Source of the DNA: Algoriphagus alkaliphilus
GTDB taxonomy: Bacteria; Bacteroidota; Bacteroidia; Cytophagales; Cyclobacteriaceae
Direction: 5' to 3'
Assembly (NCBI RefSeq): GCF_900103735.1
Contig: NZ_FMXE01000003.1
Coordinates: 124,001-188,000 of the forward strand
Length of the DNA: 64,000 nucleotides
A program made the position numbers and the translations under genes. How positions within the stretch are numbered: the stretch's first letter is position 1; each line of letters begins with the position of its first letter. Below are positions 1-9,687 of this stretch, piece by piece. Below the pieces are notes generated by a model that was given only the letters and a program-made list of their open reading frames with translations, was not told the DNA's origin and made no database searches.

Positions 1-68
1 TTTTTTAAAAAAAAAGAATATGTTTAATAATCCTTAAGTTTTAATTCCAAACTTTCTTTTAGCTCACA

Positions 69-680
69 ATGCGTAGTGAAAAAGCTGATATTCTTGTTTT
101 TAGCGAATTTGATGAAATGGATCTTTGGCTTCAATTGAAGCGGGGCGAAAAGGGTGGGTTGGCCGGGATTTATTCAAAATACTCCAGTGACCTTTTTAGG
201 TATGGCATGGCTGTCAAGCCAAATCGAAGTTTTATAAAGGATTGTATTCAGGAGTTGTTTATTGATCTTTGGAAATACAGGGATACTTTATCCCAGACTG
301 ACAATGTTCGTGTGTATTTGATTAGATGTTTATCAAATAGGATCAATAAGGAGATTACAAGAGAAAAAAAGCTGATTTCGGAGAGTGAGATTTCGGCCTT
401 TGAAACTGTTTTTATGGAGGAATCAGTAGAGGATAGGCTGATTGATTTTCAACGTGATCAGGATCTTCACACCAAACTTAAAAAAGGATTGGAAAAACTT
501 CCGGCCAGGCAAAGGGAGGTTATTCAACTCATATTTTTTGAAAAGCAGGGCTATGAAGAATCTTCTAAAATCATGGGTATTAATGTCGATTCCTGCTATA
601 CATTGGCTTGGAAAGCGATCAAAAGCCTGAAAAAAAGTATCATCCTTGCCTTTTTTTTGATGATTGTTATCGGGATTTGA
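69..680 (+). CDS. ECF RNA polymerase sigma-70 factor
   Basis: A 203-residue extracytoplasmic-function sigma factor of the FecI-like group common in Bacteroidota. Region 2 covers roughly residues 28-95 and region 4 roughly 128-195, where the stretch around ARQREVIQLIFFEKQGYEE and the following helix-turn-helix (SSKIMGINVDSCYTLAWKAI) match sigma-70 region 4. The hydrophobic tail (LAFFLMIVIGI) is typical of sigma factors paired with SusC receptors. ATG start at 69. It lies 266 bp upstream of a FecR anti-sigma gene and a SusC receptor with an STN domain, so it probably answers to substrate binding by that receptor and drives the SusCD genes. Family assignment is firm; the regulon is inferred from context. 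Confidence 0.93.
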   Translation: MRSEKADILVFSEFDEMDLWLQLKRGEKGGLAGIYSKYSSDLFRYGMAVKPNRSFIKDCIQELFIDLWKYRDTLSQTDNVRVYLIRCLSNRINKEITREKKLISESEISAFETVFMEESVEDRLIDFQRDQDLHTKLKKGLEKLPARQREVIQLIFFEKQGYEESSKIMGINVDSCYTLAWKAIKSLKKSIILAFFLMIVIGI

Positions 681-946
681 TTTTTTAACAGATACTCACG
701 CAAAGCTCATTTTCCAAATTCTATTTTCAGGTCTTGAATCTTTTTTTTACTGGTGAAATTAAGAATGATTTGACATTGCTGAGAATGGAATTTGATTTTC
801 AAAAAGTCAATGAAAGATCCAATAAATTATTTTTTATCCAGTATAAGTAGAAGAATTTTAATGAAATTGAAAAAGTAAAAAAATTCTTTGAAATAGGAGG
901 ATAGAATATAAGGTTTTGATCCTTTCTGATTTAAAGAATAAAAAAA

Positions 947-2044
947 TTGGATATTTCAAAATATACAGTAGAAGATTTTGCGCTGAATAGGGAGTTCAGA
1001 GCCTGGGTTTTTTCCCCATCCCAAAGCCTAAATAAATATTGGGAAAGGCTTTTTGAGAAATATCCTGCTCAGGTAAAAAATGCAAAAATTGCCAAAGAGA
1101 TTTTATTGAATCTCAATTATCCAAACCATCAATTTTTGGAAAGAGAGTATTTGGAAGTTTGGGATAGGATTGATCGCGAAACCGAGGAATGGGAGAAAAA
1201 AAAGACAAAAACAGTAAAAGTTGTTTCGTTGAATTCACAATCCCTGTTGGGTAAGTATGAGAATTCAGGAAAACAAATTGTTTGGTTTTCTCAAGAGTTA
1301 AGGGTTGCTGGAATTTTACTTGTAGCCTTTAGTCTTAGTTTGATTTTCGGTCTTTTTTTTAAGAAAGAGCCTGTTAAGACAGAATATATCGCGGACGCGG
1401 TTTATGAGGAATATTCGGCACCTCCGGGAGTTAAGTCAACCCTTACAATGCAGGATGGGTCTAAAGTGTTGTTGAATTCCGGCAGTTCAGTAAGATTTAT
1501 CAAAAATTTCGAAGAGGATAAGCGGATAATTTACCTTGAAGGGGAGGCCTATTTTGAAGTTGCCAAAGATACCCTGAGACCATTTTCAGTAATTACAGGA
1601 GAGGTAACAACAACGGCCTTGGGTACCTCCTTTAATATTTCGGCATACCGGCATGAAGTTTTAAAAATTGCCCTTGTTGAAGGAAAAGTCGCAGTGGATG
1701 TAGTCCAAACAGAGGATTCCAGAGTTTTACTGGAAAAGGGGGAGGCATTAAAAATAAATACGAATTCAGGTGAAGTTAAAAAAGAAATGTTTGATTCTGA
1801 ATTGGTCATTGCTTGGACCAAGAAGAAGATAATTTTTCAGCGTGTAAAATTGGCTGAGGCAGTTAGAATCCTTGAAAACTGGTATGGAGTGAAATTTAGG
1901 TTTCAAAACACTCCAAGTCCTGATTTGGTGCTTTATGGCGTTTTTCAAGATGAAACCCTTGAAAATATTCTTGAGGGATTAAGTTATTCAGCACGATTTC
2001 AATATAAGATTAAGAATGATGAAGTAATAATAATTTTCAAATAA
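947..2044 (+). CDS. FecR-family anti-sigma factor
   Basis: Single-pass inner-membrane anti-sigma factor, 365 residues. A cytoplasmic N-terminal part (1-115) precedes one membrane helix at about 118-138 (LRVAGILLVAFSLSLIFGLF), then the FecR domain at about 155-250 with the typical motif YLEGEAYFEV, and a C-terminal DUF4974 domain (about 290-365). In such systems the periplasmic part contacts the STN domain of the outer-membrane receptor and releases the cytoplasmic sigma factor. The only in-frame start after the upstream TAA is a TTG at 947, so a non-ATG start is likely. It follows the ECF sigma gene and precedes the SusC gene by 159 bp. Confidence 0.92.
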   Translation: MDISKYTVEDFALNREFRAWVFSPSQSLNKYWERLFEKYPAQVKNAKIAKEILLNLNYPNHQFLEREYLEVWDRIDRETEEWEKKKTKTVKVVSLNSQSLLGKYENSGKQIVWFSQELRVAGILLVAFSLSLIFGLFFKKEPVKTEYIADAVYEEYSAPPGVKSTLTMQDGSKVLLNSGSSVRFIKNFEEDKRIIYLEGEAYFEVAKDTLRPFSVITGEVTTTALGTSFNISAYRHEVLKIALVEGKVAVDVVQTEDSRVLLEKGEALKINTNSGEVKKEMFDSELVIAWTKKKIIFQRVKLAEAVRILENWYGVKFRFQNTPSPDLVLYGVFQDETLENILEGLSYSARFQYKIKNDEVIIIFK

Positions 2045-2081
2045 CCCATATAAGAAAGCCTATGAGAAAAAAACAAAAAGA

Positions 2082-2109
2082 AACCGGAGATGCGCCAACA
2101 TCCCCGGTT
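2082..2109 (+). promoter_or_regulatory. Hairpin in the SusC leader
   Basis: The left arm at 2082-2092 pairs with 2099-2109 (AACCGGaGATG with CATCcCCGGTT), 11 positions with one mismatch and a six-base loop. No T-tract follows, so it is not a standard intrinsic terminator. It sits between the anti-sigma stop and the SusC start and also lies inside a possible 26-codon ORF (2062-2142, MRKKQKETGD...). It could be a leader attenuator, an RNA-processing site or a small-RNA target. Confidence 0.5.
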
Positions 2110-2203
2110 AAGTTAAAATCCGGAACCCAAATCAAGCAATGATGAAATTCCGGAAAAGTTTATTAAACCAAAACGTATTAGTTCAAACAAACCATGTAAA
2201 AGT

Positions 2204-5200
2204 ATGAAAAATCGTTTATTGTTATTTGTTATCTACATGACAAAACTATTTACCCTCGTATTTTTGGTCCAATGTCTTACGATGACTTTTGTGTTTTCCC
2301 ATGATGGAAAAGCACAAATAAAAACCATTGATGAGGTAAAGATCAAATTAAACTCTAAAGAGTCAACTGTACTCCAAGTGTTCACACAAATTGAGAAACT
2401 TACCAATTTCAACTTTGTTTATACGAACAAGGAAATTGAAGGTCTGGATAAAATTTCTGTATCCAGTGATAATCTTACATTATATGATGTATTGGTGGAC
2501 ATCTCTGGTCAAACAAAACTGGAGTTCAAGCAGATCAATCAAAATATAACTGTAAAAAAATCCACCTCTAATACTAAACCGGAGACCATAACCATGGTTG
2601 TTGAGGATAAGATAGTCACAGGTAAAGTTGTGGATGAAAATGGCGAACCTCTTCCGGGAGCAACTGTTTTAGTTACAGGTACAAGTACAGGTACTGTTAC
2701 TGATTTAGATGGTAATTTTTCCATCTCTGTTCCGGATGGTGGATCTTTGACATTTTCTTACATAGGATACACTTCCACAAGGGTCGTGGTGGGGGGACAA
2801 AACGTGATTAATGTCACCCTGACACCAGACGCGAAGTCCCTCGAGGAAGTAGTTGTAATTGGTTATGGTACTGTAAGAAAATCAGACCTTACCGGATCAG
2901 TAGGATCTGTAAAAGGTGATAAGTTGATTGACCGTTCCCAAACCAATGCCGTTAAGTCGCTTCAAGGTCGAATAGCAGGGGTGGAAGTTTTAAACACACA
3001 AAATGCTCCAGGTTCAGGTGCCAGAATCCGAATTAGAGGTATCAACTCAATCAGCTCGGGTGTTCAGCCGCTCTTCGTTATTGACGGTATCATTGGTGGT
3101 GACCTCAATATGATCAACCCCGCAGATATTGAATCCATGGAAGTGTTAAAAGACGCATCTTCCGCAGCGATTTATGGCGCGCGAGGCGCAAATGGTGTAA
3201 TCATGGTGACTACGAAAAGAGGCAAGAAAAATCAAAGTCAGGTTATTTATGACAATTTCTTCTCTGTATCAACCCTTGCAAACAGCGTTCCTAGCTTGAA
3301 CTCTACTGAGTTTATGGAGATCTACAATCGAGCTTTTGACAATGCAGCCAAATATGATCCTTCGGGATTTGCACAAGGAAGATACAGAAGAGCAGATCCA
3401 AAAAATTACCCTAACCTTTTCGACTCCAATGGCAAACCTATTTACAACACCAATTGGGAGGATGAAATTTATAATGCCGCTTTGGGACAAAACCATAACC
3501 TGGCATTCAGAGGTGGGTCAACTAATACTGCATACAATGTTTCTCTTGGTTACACCAATGAAGACGGTATCATGATGGGATCTGGATTTGAGCGCTTCAA
3601 CGGGAAGATTACCATAGACTCCGATGTGAAAAAGTGGTTGACTGTAGGAGGTAGTATATTGGGTACAAAAAGTAAAAGAAACATCGTTGACGATGGAAAT
3701 GGAAGTTTGAATGTTCCGCGAATGGTAGCGGAAGCATTGCCAATTATTCCTGTAAAATATCCTGATGGAAGATGGGGAGCTAACTCAGATTGGCCAGGAA
3801 CAGAAGGTGCTGAAAACCCTGTCAACATCGCTCAAAATAGAGGTACTGAGGCAAACGTAACTCAGTTTTACTCAGATGTTTATTTGAATTTCAAAATTTC
3901 TCCGGAATTGGAATTCAAAACCACTTTCAGTGCCATTTTAGAATCAAACAAAAACAATTTCTATTCCTCCAGAAATCTAAGACTTTTGTCTGCCGACCAA
4001 AGAGGTATAGCAACTGTGGGAATGTCAGATAGAGTCTACTGGCAGAGTGAAAACTTCCTGACCTGGAACAAGCAGATTGGAGAGGACCACAGAATCAACT
4101 CCATGTTTGGATTTAGCTGGCAGAAAGATTCATTTGAAAATTTAAGTGTAAGATCTGAAGGATTTATTGACGACTTCTTCAGCTGGACCAACATCCGTGC
4201 AGGAAACATTATTCCAATTGCCGGGATCAACGGAAACGTGGGAGCCTCTCAATTGAACTCTTACTTTGCACGAGCTAACTACAGCTTCAAAAATAAATAC
4301 CTAGTTACTGCTACAGGTAGATACGATGGCTCTTCCCGATTTGGTATCAATAATCAATATGCCTTTTTCCCTTCAGTAGGTGTGGCTTGGAGAGTTTCTG
4401 AAGAAGGATTCTTCAATAAAGGTGGAGTAATGAACGACTTGAAAGTCAGAGCAAGTGCTGGTAGAACAGGTAATCAGGAAATCGGTAACTTCAACTCTCT
4501 TCAGTTCTTAGGAACATTCAATGTGCTGAAAGCAGCAGGAAATGAAATAGCAATTTCCCAAACTTCCTTCGGAAACAGTGATTTGAAATGGGAATCCACT
4601 GATCAATATGATATGGGTCTTGAAATGAGTTTCTTCAATAGCAGATTGAATATTGAGACCGATGTTTACTACAAAGTAACCAACGATTTGATTCTAAATG
4701 CACCACTTCCGTGGTCCACTGGTTTTGGATCAGTCAGCCGAAACATCGGTAGCGTTGAAAACAAGGGTATAGAATTTACCATCAACAGCGTCAACGTAGA
4801 AAAGGGAGATTTCTCTTGGTCTACAGACCTGAACTTTGCTTCTAACCGAAACGAGATTTTAAAACTTGGAGCAAATAACGCAGATATATTCCCTGGCCCT
4901 AATTTCTTGGGACCAACCAATATCTTAAGGGTAGGTGAGCAAATCGGTAGTATTTGGGGTCGTGTGAGACTGGGTACTTGGGGTACTAATGAAGCTGATG
5001 AGGCAGCTCGATATGGATTAAGGCCTGGAGATGTCAAATGGGAAGATCTTAACAACGATGGTAGAATTGACGGAAGAGACTCAAAGATTATTGGCAGAAT
5101 GTATCCAAAATGGACAGCTAATATAACCAATACGTTTACCTACAAGAATTTTGACTTTTCTTTTGAATTGAGAATTGTGGAAGGTAATAATGTCATCAAT

Positions 5201-5608
5201 GCTACCAAACACTCCGTAGAAGACAGACAAACTTTGGCAAATAGTTATGCAACTGTACTTAATGCCTGGAGACCCGACAACCAGAATACTATGATTGCTG
5301 AAGTTAGAGCATGGGGTACCCCATACCTGACCAATGGTGATACTCATTGGATGGAGGACGGTTCCTTTGTCAGACTTCAAAATTTGATGTTGGGCTACAA
5401 CTTGCCATCTACCTTATTGGATAAGTGGAAGCTTACCAAAGCAAGAGTCTTCTTCAGCGGTCAGAATTTATTTGTATTGACTGATTATACAGGTTACGAT
5501 CCTGAAGTAAACACTTTCGAAGGTTCAGGTCAGCTTCCTGTTGGTCTTGACTTCTTCCCGTTTGCCAGACCAAAAACCTTCAGTGCAGGTCTTAATTTGA
5601 GCTTTTAA
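2204..5608 (+). CDS. SusC/RagA-type TonB-linked outer-membrane receptor with STN domain
   Basis: A 1134-residue outer-membrane receptor that, with SusD, imports oligosaccharides or other large nutrients using TonB energy. Order of parts: signal peptide (about 1-38), STN secretin/TonB short domain (about 43-118), carboxypeptidase-regulatory-like beta-sandwich (about 137-210, GKVVDENGEPLPGATV), plug (about 230-345, with the family motifs IRGINSISSGVQPLFVIDG and DASSAAIYGARGANGVIMV), then a C-terminal 22-strand-type barrel ending in F. The STN domain marks it as a signal-transducing receptor, which fits the sigma/anti-sigma genes just upstream. The SusD partner follows after 20 bp. The substrate cannot be read from the sequence; the downstream oxidoreductases suggest a sugar or glycoside. 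Confidence 0.95.
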   Translation: MKNRLLLFVIYMTKLFTLVFLVQCLTMTFVFSHDGKAQIKTIDEVKIKLNSKESTVLQVFTQIEKLTNFNFVYTNKEIEGLDKISVSSDNLTLYDVLVDISGQTKLEFKQINQNITVKKSTSNTKPETITMVVEDKIVTGKVVDENGEPLPGATVLVTGTSTGTVTDLDGNFSISVPDGGSLTFSYIGYTSTRVVVGGQNVINVTLTPDAKSLEEVVVIGYGTVRKSDLTGSVGSVKGDKLIDRSQTNAVKSLQGRIAGVEVLNTQNAPGSGARIRIRGINSISSGVQPLFVIDGIIGGDLNMINPADIESMEVLKDASSAAIYGARGANGVIMVTTKRGKKNQSQVIYDNFFSVSTLANSVPSLNSTEFMEIYNRAFDNAAKYDPSGFAQGRYRRADPKNYPNLFDSNGKPIYNTNWEDEIYNAALGQNHNLAFRGGSTNTAYNVSLGYTNEDGIMMGSGFERFNGKITIDSDVKKWLTVGGSILGTKSKRNIVDDGNGSLNVPRMVAEALPIIPVKYPDGRWGANSDWPGTEGAENPVNIAQNRGTEANVTQFYSDVYLNFKISPELEFKTTFSAILESNKNNFYSSRNLRLLSADQRGIATVGMSDRVYWQSENFLTWNKQIGEDHRINSMFGFSWQKDSFENLSVRSEGFIDDFFSWTNIRAGNIIPIAGINGNVGASQLNSYFARANYSFKNKYLVTATGRYDGSSRFGINNQYAFFPSVGVAWRVSEEGFFNKGGVMNDLKVRASAGRTGNQEIGNFNSLQFLGTFNVLKAAGNEIAISQTSFGNSDLKWESTDQYDMGLEMSFFNSRLNIETDVYYKVTNDLILNAPLPWSTGFGSVSRNIGSVENKGIEFTINSVNVEKGDFSWSTDLNFASNRNEILKLGANNADIFPGPNFLGPTNILRVGEQIGSIWGRVRLGTWGTNEADEAARYGLRPGDVKWEDLNNDGRIDGRDSKIIGRMYPKWTANITNTFTYKNFDFSFELRIVEGNNVINATKHSVEDRQTLANSYATVLNAWRPDNQNTMIAEVRAWGTPYLTNGDTHWMEDGSFVRLQNLMLGYNLPSTLLDKWKLTKARVFFSGQNLFVLTDYTGYDPEVNTFEGSGQLPVGLDFFPFARPKTFSAGLNLSF

Positions 5609-5628
5609 TTCTTAAAAAGGAAAATCAA

Positions 5629-7110
5629 ATGAAACGATATATTAAATACCTCTTATCCTTAGTCATTGTAACAGGGGCTGCGTCCTGTAATGAATTTTTG
5701 GAAGAAAGCCCAAATACGCTGACTACTCAGGCTAACGTAACAAGTATTGAGGCGGCAAGAGCCTTTTTAGCAAGTATTTATGGCAATGTCAACTTCGTGG
5801 CTACCGGTTCCGGTGGTTGGGGTGGTAATACGCTTTCTCTTTTGGAATTTATGTCTGGAAAAGCAGATGGCGTGGCTCAGACAGAAGCCTTCCGATTTAA
5901 TCAGCTGACTCATGATGCACAGGCATTTTACGTTGATACCTATTGGCAAAGTACCTATCAAGGTATCTTAAGATGTAATGTGGCCTTGAAGCAAATTCCA
6001 ACCTTTTCTGTTCTTAACGAGACTCAGAAAAACGAATTTCTGGCAGAAGTTCGTGCCATGCGAGCACTCTACTACTTCTACTTGGTAAGGATGTTTGGTG
6101 ATGTCCCCATGGTTACAGAACCTATTGCAGGTCTTGCTAATGTAAACACCCCCAGAACTCCGGTAAAGCAAATTTATGATCAATTAATCATTCCTGACCT
6201 TTTGGAAGCTGAAAAAGTTCCATTGCCATGGAGAAGATCAAATGGTGAGGTTTCAAGAGGTCTTGTTAAGGCGCTGCTTGCTGATGTATATTTGACTTAT
6301 GCGGGATTCCCCGTTAATGCGGGTCAGGCCGCTTATGCGGAATCTGCAAAGCGTTCCAAGGAATTGGTTGATTTAAGAACCACTACTTTCCCTCTGTTTA
6401 AAGAGTATAGAGAAATGATTCTTCCGGCAAACAAAAACACAGGAGAATTCATTTTCCAGGTTCAGTTTGACAAAATAAACAGAAATAACCCCTTGACTCC
6501 TGTGGTATTACCTACTTTTGCAGGTATTTCCAGATATGCCAATGAATTTGGAGGATTGGTACCGAGAATTGAGTTTATCAGATCCTATGACCCGAATGAT
6601 AAGCGTATCAAGGAAAAACAGTATTATTTTACTGAATACAACGGTAAGCAGTTAGGTGGACATTTCATTTATAAGTGGTTTGATGTAGTAGCGATAAATA
6701 ATGATACTCGTTCTGAGCTTAATTTCTCCATCTACAGAATGCCGGATGTGATGTTGATGTATGCAGAAGCTTCAAACCGGGCTGAAGGATCTCCTAACCA
6801 ATTGGCAAGAGATGTTGTGAACGAAATCCGCGCTAGAGCTGAATTGGCCCCTATTGGTAATTTGAACAGAGATGCTTTCGAAAGAGAAGTATGGAATCAG
6901 CGCTATTTTGAACTTAGCTTTGAAGGCAAAATCTGGTTTGACATGTTAAGAACACGAAAAGTGCGTAATGATATTTCTAAAAATTACGACGACTTCATTG
7001 GTCATAGAAACGTTTTTGGAGCTACTTTCTCTGAAAAAACGCTCTTGTTGCCAATTCCTTTGAGAGAGGTTCAAACCAATCCTAATCTTACTCAGAATCC
7101 AGGATTCTAA
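5629..7110 (+). CDS. SusD/RagB-family nutrient-binding lipoprotein
   Basis: A 493-residue surface lipoprotein that caps the SusC barrel and binds the substrate. It has a lipoprotein signal with the cysteine at about residue 20 (LVIVTGAASC), the SusD-like N-terminal region with tetratricopeptide-type helices, and the usual C-terminal signature region (RMPDVMLMYAEASNRAEG, VNEIRARA, FEGKIWFDMLRTRK) and the terminal NPNLTQNPGF typical of RagB/SusD proteins. It is 20 bp downstream of susC and followed by a strong terminator, so the two form the end of this transcription unit. Confidence 0.95.
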   Translation: MKRYIKYLLSLVIVTGAASCNEFLEESPNTLTTQANVTSIEAARAFLASIYGNVNFVATGSGGWGGNTLSLLEFMSGKADGVAQTEAFRFNQLTHDAQAFYVDTYWQSTYQGILRCNVALKQIPTFSVLNETQKNEFLAEVRAMRALYYFYLVRMFGDVPMVTEPIAGLANVNTPRTPVKQIYDQLIIPDLLEAEKVPLPWRRSNGEVSRGLVKALLADVYLTYAGFPVNAGQAAYAESAKRSKELVDLRTTTFPLFKEYREMILPANKNTGEFIFQVQFDKINRNNPLTPVVLPTFAGISRYANEFGGLVPRIEFIRSYDPNDKRIKEKQYYFTEYNGKQLGGHFIYKWFDVVAINNDTRSELNFSIYRMPDVMLMYAEASNRAEGSPNQLARDVVNEIRARAELAPIGNLNRDAFEREVWNQRYFELSFEGKIWFDMLRTRKVRNDISKNYDDFIGHRNVFGATFSEKTLLLPIPLREVQTNPNLTQNPGF

Positions 7111-7138
7111 TTGCGTTTAGAATTATTAATTGAAGATT

Positions 7139-7170
7139 GCCCCCTCGATTGGGAGGGGGCTTCTTTATCT
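7139..7170 (+). terminator. Intrinsic terminator after susD
   Basis: GCCCCCTC (7139-7146) pairs with GAGGGGGC (7153-7160) around a six-base loop, followed by TTCTTTATCTT. It separates the SusCD unit from the cytochrome/oxidoreductase genes, which therefore probably have their own promoter. Confidence 0.8.
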
Positions 7171-7244
7171 TGAAAATAATTGCTGTTGCCCTACCTTCCT
7201 TCTAACGAAACCCAGTATTTCATTTCGCCCTTAAGGTTTACCAA

Positions 7245-7267
7245 TAGGAAGGAATATTACCTTCCTA
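7245..7267. repeat. Inverted repeat upstream of the PSCyt1/PSD1 gene
   Basis: TAGGAAGG (7245-7252) and CCTTCCTA (7260-7267) form perfect 8-base arms around a seven-base spacer, about 105 bp before the next gene. There is no T-tract, so it could be an operator or a repeat remnant. No promoter consensus was recognised with confidence between it and the gene. Confidence 0.4.
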
Positions 7268-7370
7268 CTTTATCGATTTCAATATTATTTACTGGCGATA
7301 TTTAGTAAGATCTGATCGCTAACTCATTGATCAAATGGGTAAAATCACCTTACAATAAAAATTTCACCCA

Positions 7371-9686
7371 ATGCCCAGAATTCACCTGCCTTCATTTCTG
7401 CTGTTGTTTTTTGCAGCATTGTTTGCTTTATCTTGTAAGAGCAAGGAGACGGATTTGCAGTTACTGGCACCCGGAGATCAAATCAGTTACAATTTTCACA
7501 TCCGTCCGATACTTTCGGACAAGTGTTTTGCCTGCCACGGACCAGATGCCAAAAAGCGGGAGTCAGACCTTCGTCTGGACACCGAAGAGGGAGCCTTCAA
7601 AGCTCTAAAAGAAAGTCCTGGCAAATTCGCTCTAGTGTCAGGTAAGCCGGAGCTTTCCGGGGTTTATCACAGAATTCTTTCCACAGATCCCGGGGAGCTT
7701 ATGCCTCCGCCGGAGTCCAATCTAAAGCTTAGCCCCGAAGAAATCGAACTCATTGAAAAGTGGATCGAGCAGGGTGCCAAATATGAGCCTCACTGGGCAT
7801 TTTTGAAGGTGGAAAAACCCTCAGTTCCCAAAATTGACTGGGGAACAAATGAAATCGATGCCTTTACTTTTCAAAAGATGCGGGCTAGAGGATTGAAACC
7901 CAATCCTGAGGCTAAACCACACGAACTCATCAAGCGGGCCAGTCTGGATCTAACCGGACTTCCCCCAACCCCTGAAACACTGGTCAAGTACGCAGGATTT
8001 TCGGGTTCCAATAGCTACGAATCCTACCTGGACGAACTGCTAGAGCAGCCCGCCTATGGAGAAAAACTGGCAATCCTTTGGCTGGACATCTCCCGATATT
8101 CTGACAGTTACGGCTACCAAGACGACGAAGTCCGATCCCAATGGCCCTACCGGGACTGGGTGATTAATGCCTTCAACAACAACCTTCCTTATGATCAATT
8201 CCTTACTTGGCAGCTTGCCGGAGATTTGCTTCCAAATGCTACTAAGGAACAGATTCTGGCCACGGCCTTCAACAGAAACCACAAATACACCGAAGAGGGT
8301 GGCATCATCGAGGAGGAATACCGAATTGAATATGTGCTGGACAAGACCAACACCTTCAGCAAAGGGATTTTGGGTCTGACCATGGAATGTGCTCAGTGTC
8401 ATGACCACAAATACGACCCTGTATCTCAGAAAGAATATTATGAGCTGTTCGCCTTTTTTAACAACTCCAAGGAAAAGGGATTTGAAGGGGATGTGTCCAG
8501 ATCCAAACCTGCCAAGACCCCGATCCTATGGATTGATCGCCAAGACCTGGACGGTATCATGCACTTCATCAACCACCCCGACACAAGTAGGTTGAGCGTG
8601 TCGGTGATGGGTGAACTGGGACCTGATGAAAAGCGAACCACCTATATTCTGGACCGGGGAGTTTACGACGCCCCAACGGTACCGGTGGAAGCCTCTACTC
8701 CCTCCTCAATATTGAAATTTTCCGAAAACCTGGAGAAAAACCGATTGGGATTGGCTCGCTGGACTACCGACAGGAACAATCCGCTTACCAGTAGGGTTTT
8801 TGTTAATCTTATTTGGCAGGAACTGTTTGGAAGGGGGATCGTAAAATCAGCCGGGGACTTTGGTATGCAAGGCGATTTGCCTACTCATCCCGAATTGCTT
8901 GACTGGCTGGCTGCGGACTTCACGGAAAATGGTTGGGACATCAAGAGATTGCTCAAGCAGATCATGCTTTCGGATACCTATCGGCAGTCGGCAGCGATCA
9001 GTTCGGGTCACCTGCAAAAAGACCCTGACAACATTTACCTGGCAAGAGCTCCTCGCCTTAGACTTCCTGCTGAAAATATCCAGGACTTGGTATTGGCAAG
9101 CAGTGGATTGCTTGTCAATCAGATTGGAGGCCCTAGCGTGAAGCCCTATCAGCCTTCCGGACTCTGGGAGGCCGCCACCTCCGGACGAGGCACGCTTGCC
9201 GCCTATGTTCAGGACAAGGGAGACCGGCTATACCGCAGGGGGATTTACAACTTCATTAAGCTGACTGTTCCACCTCCCAAAGCCATCATTTTCGATTCCA
9301 GCAACCGAGACAGATGTGAAAATGCCAGGGGAAGGACAAATACTCCTCTGCAGGCCCTAGTAATGATGAATGATCCGATGGTGCTTGAAGCTTCCCGAGT
9401 GCTGGCCACAAAACTTGCTGAAAAACACGAGGATATGGGTCAAGCTGTTGAGGAAGCATTTAACCGAATCCTTTGTCGCGAGCCCAAATCCAAAGAGCGG
9501 AGCCTGCTGATGGACTATTTCGAGTCAGAGCTGAAAGAATTCTACTCCGATCCCCAACTTGCTAAATCAGTGCTGGATGTCGGAGAATACCCGATGGACG
9601 AAAAGGCCATCACTCCCAAGACCGCCGCACTGATGCAGGTGATTGTGAGTATGTACAATCTGGAAGAAACCATAACCAAGAGCTGA
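7371..9686 (+). CDS. PSCyt1-DUF1549-DUF1553 haem lipoprotein
   Basis: A 771-residue exported lipoprotein (signal ending LFALSC near residue 22). The N-terminal planctomycete-type cytochrome module (PSCyt1) carries the haem-binding motif CFACH at residues 52-56. The DUF1549 (PSCyt2) domain spans about 155-360 and includes a second CxxCH, CAQCH at 340-344. The DUF1553 (PSD1) domain spans about 470-740, with the conserved NPLTSRVFVNLIWQELFGRG and GRTNTPLQALVMMNDP motifs. Proteins with this architecture are abundant in polysaccharide-degrading Planctomycetes, Verrucomicrobia and Bacteroidota and are usually paired with a DUF1501 protein, as here (the next gene starts 1 bp after this stop). The biochemical role is not settled; electron transfer in periplasmic sugar oxidation is inference. 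Confidence 0.93.
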   Translation: MPRIHLPSFLLLFFAALFALSCKSKETDLQLLAPGDQISYNFHIRPILSDKCFACHGPDAKKRESDLRLDTEEGAFKALKESPGKFALVSGKPELSGVYHRILSTDPGELMPPPESNLKLSPEEIELIEKWIEQGAKYEPHWAFLKVEKPSVPKIDWGTNEIDAFTFQKMRARGLKPNPEAKPHELIKRASLDLTGLPPTPETLVKYAGFSGSNSYESYLDELLEQPAYGEKLAILWLDISRYSDSYGYQDDEVRSQWPYRDWVINAFNNNLPYDQFLTWQLAGDLLPNATKEQILATAFNRNHKYTEEGGIIEEEYRIEYVLDKTNTFSKGILGLTMECAQCHDHKYDPVSQKEYYELFAFFNNSKEKGFEGDVSRSKPAKTPILWIDRQDLDGIMHFINHPDTSRLSVSVMGELGPDEKRTTYILDRGVYDAPTVPVEASTPSSILKFSENLEKNRLGLARWTTDRNNPLTSRVFVNLIWQELFGRGIVKSAGDFGMQGDLPTHPELLDWLAADFTENGWDIKRLLKQIMLSDTYRQSAAISSGHLQKDPDNIYLARAPRLRLPAENIQDLVLASSGLLVNQIGGPSVKPYQPSGLWEAATSGRGTLAAYVQDKGDRLYRRGIYNFIKLTVPPPKAIIFDSSNRDRCENARGRTNTPLQALVMMNDPMVLEASRVLATKLAEKHEDMGQAVEEAFNRILCREPKSKERSLLMDYFESELKEFYSDPQLAKSVLDVGEYPMDEKAITPKTAALMQVIVSMYNLEETITKS

Positions 9687-9687
9687 G

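Noticed and set aside
681-946. A gene between the sigma factor and the FecR gene
   Set aside because: All frames are short and AT-rich with frequent stops; the AGGAGG at about 896 is not followed by a usable start.
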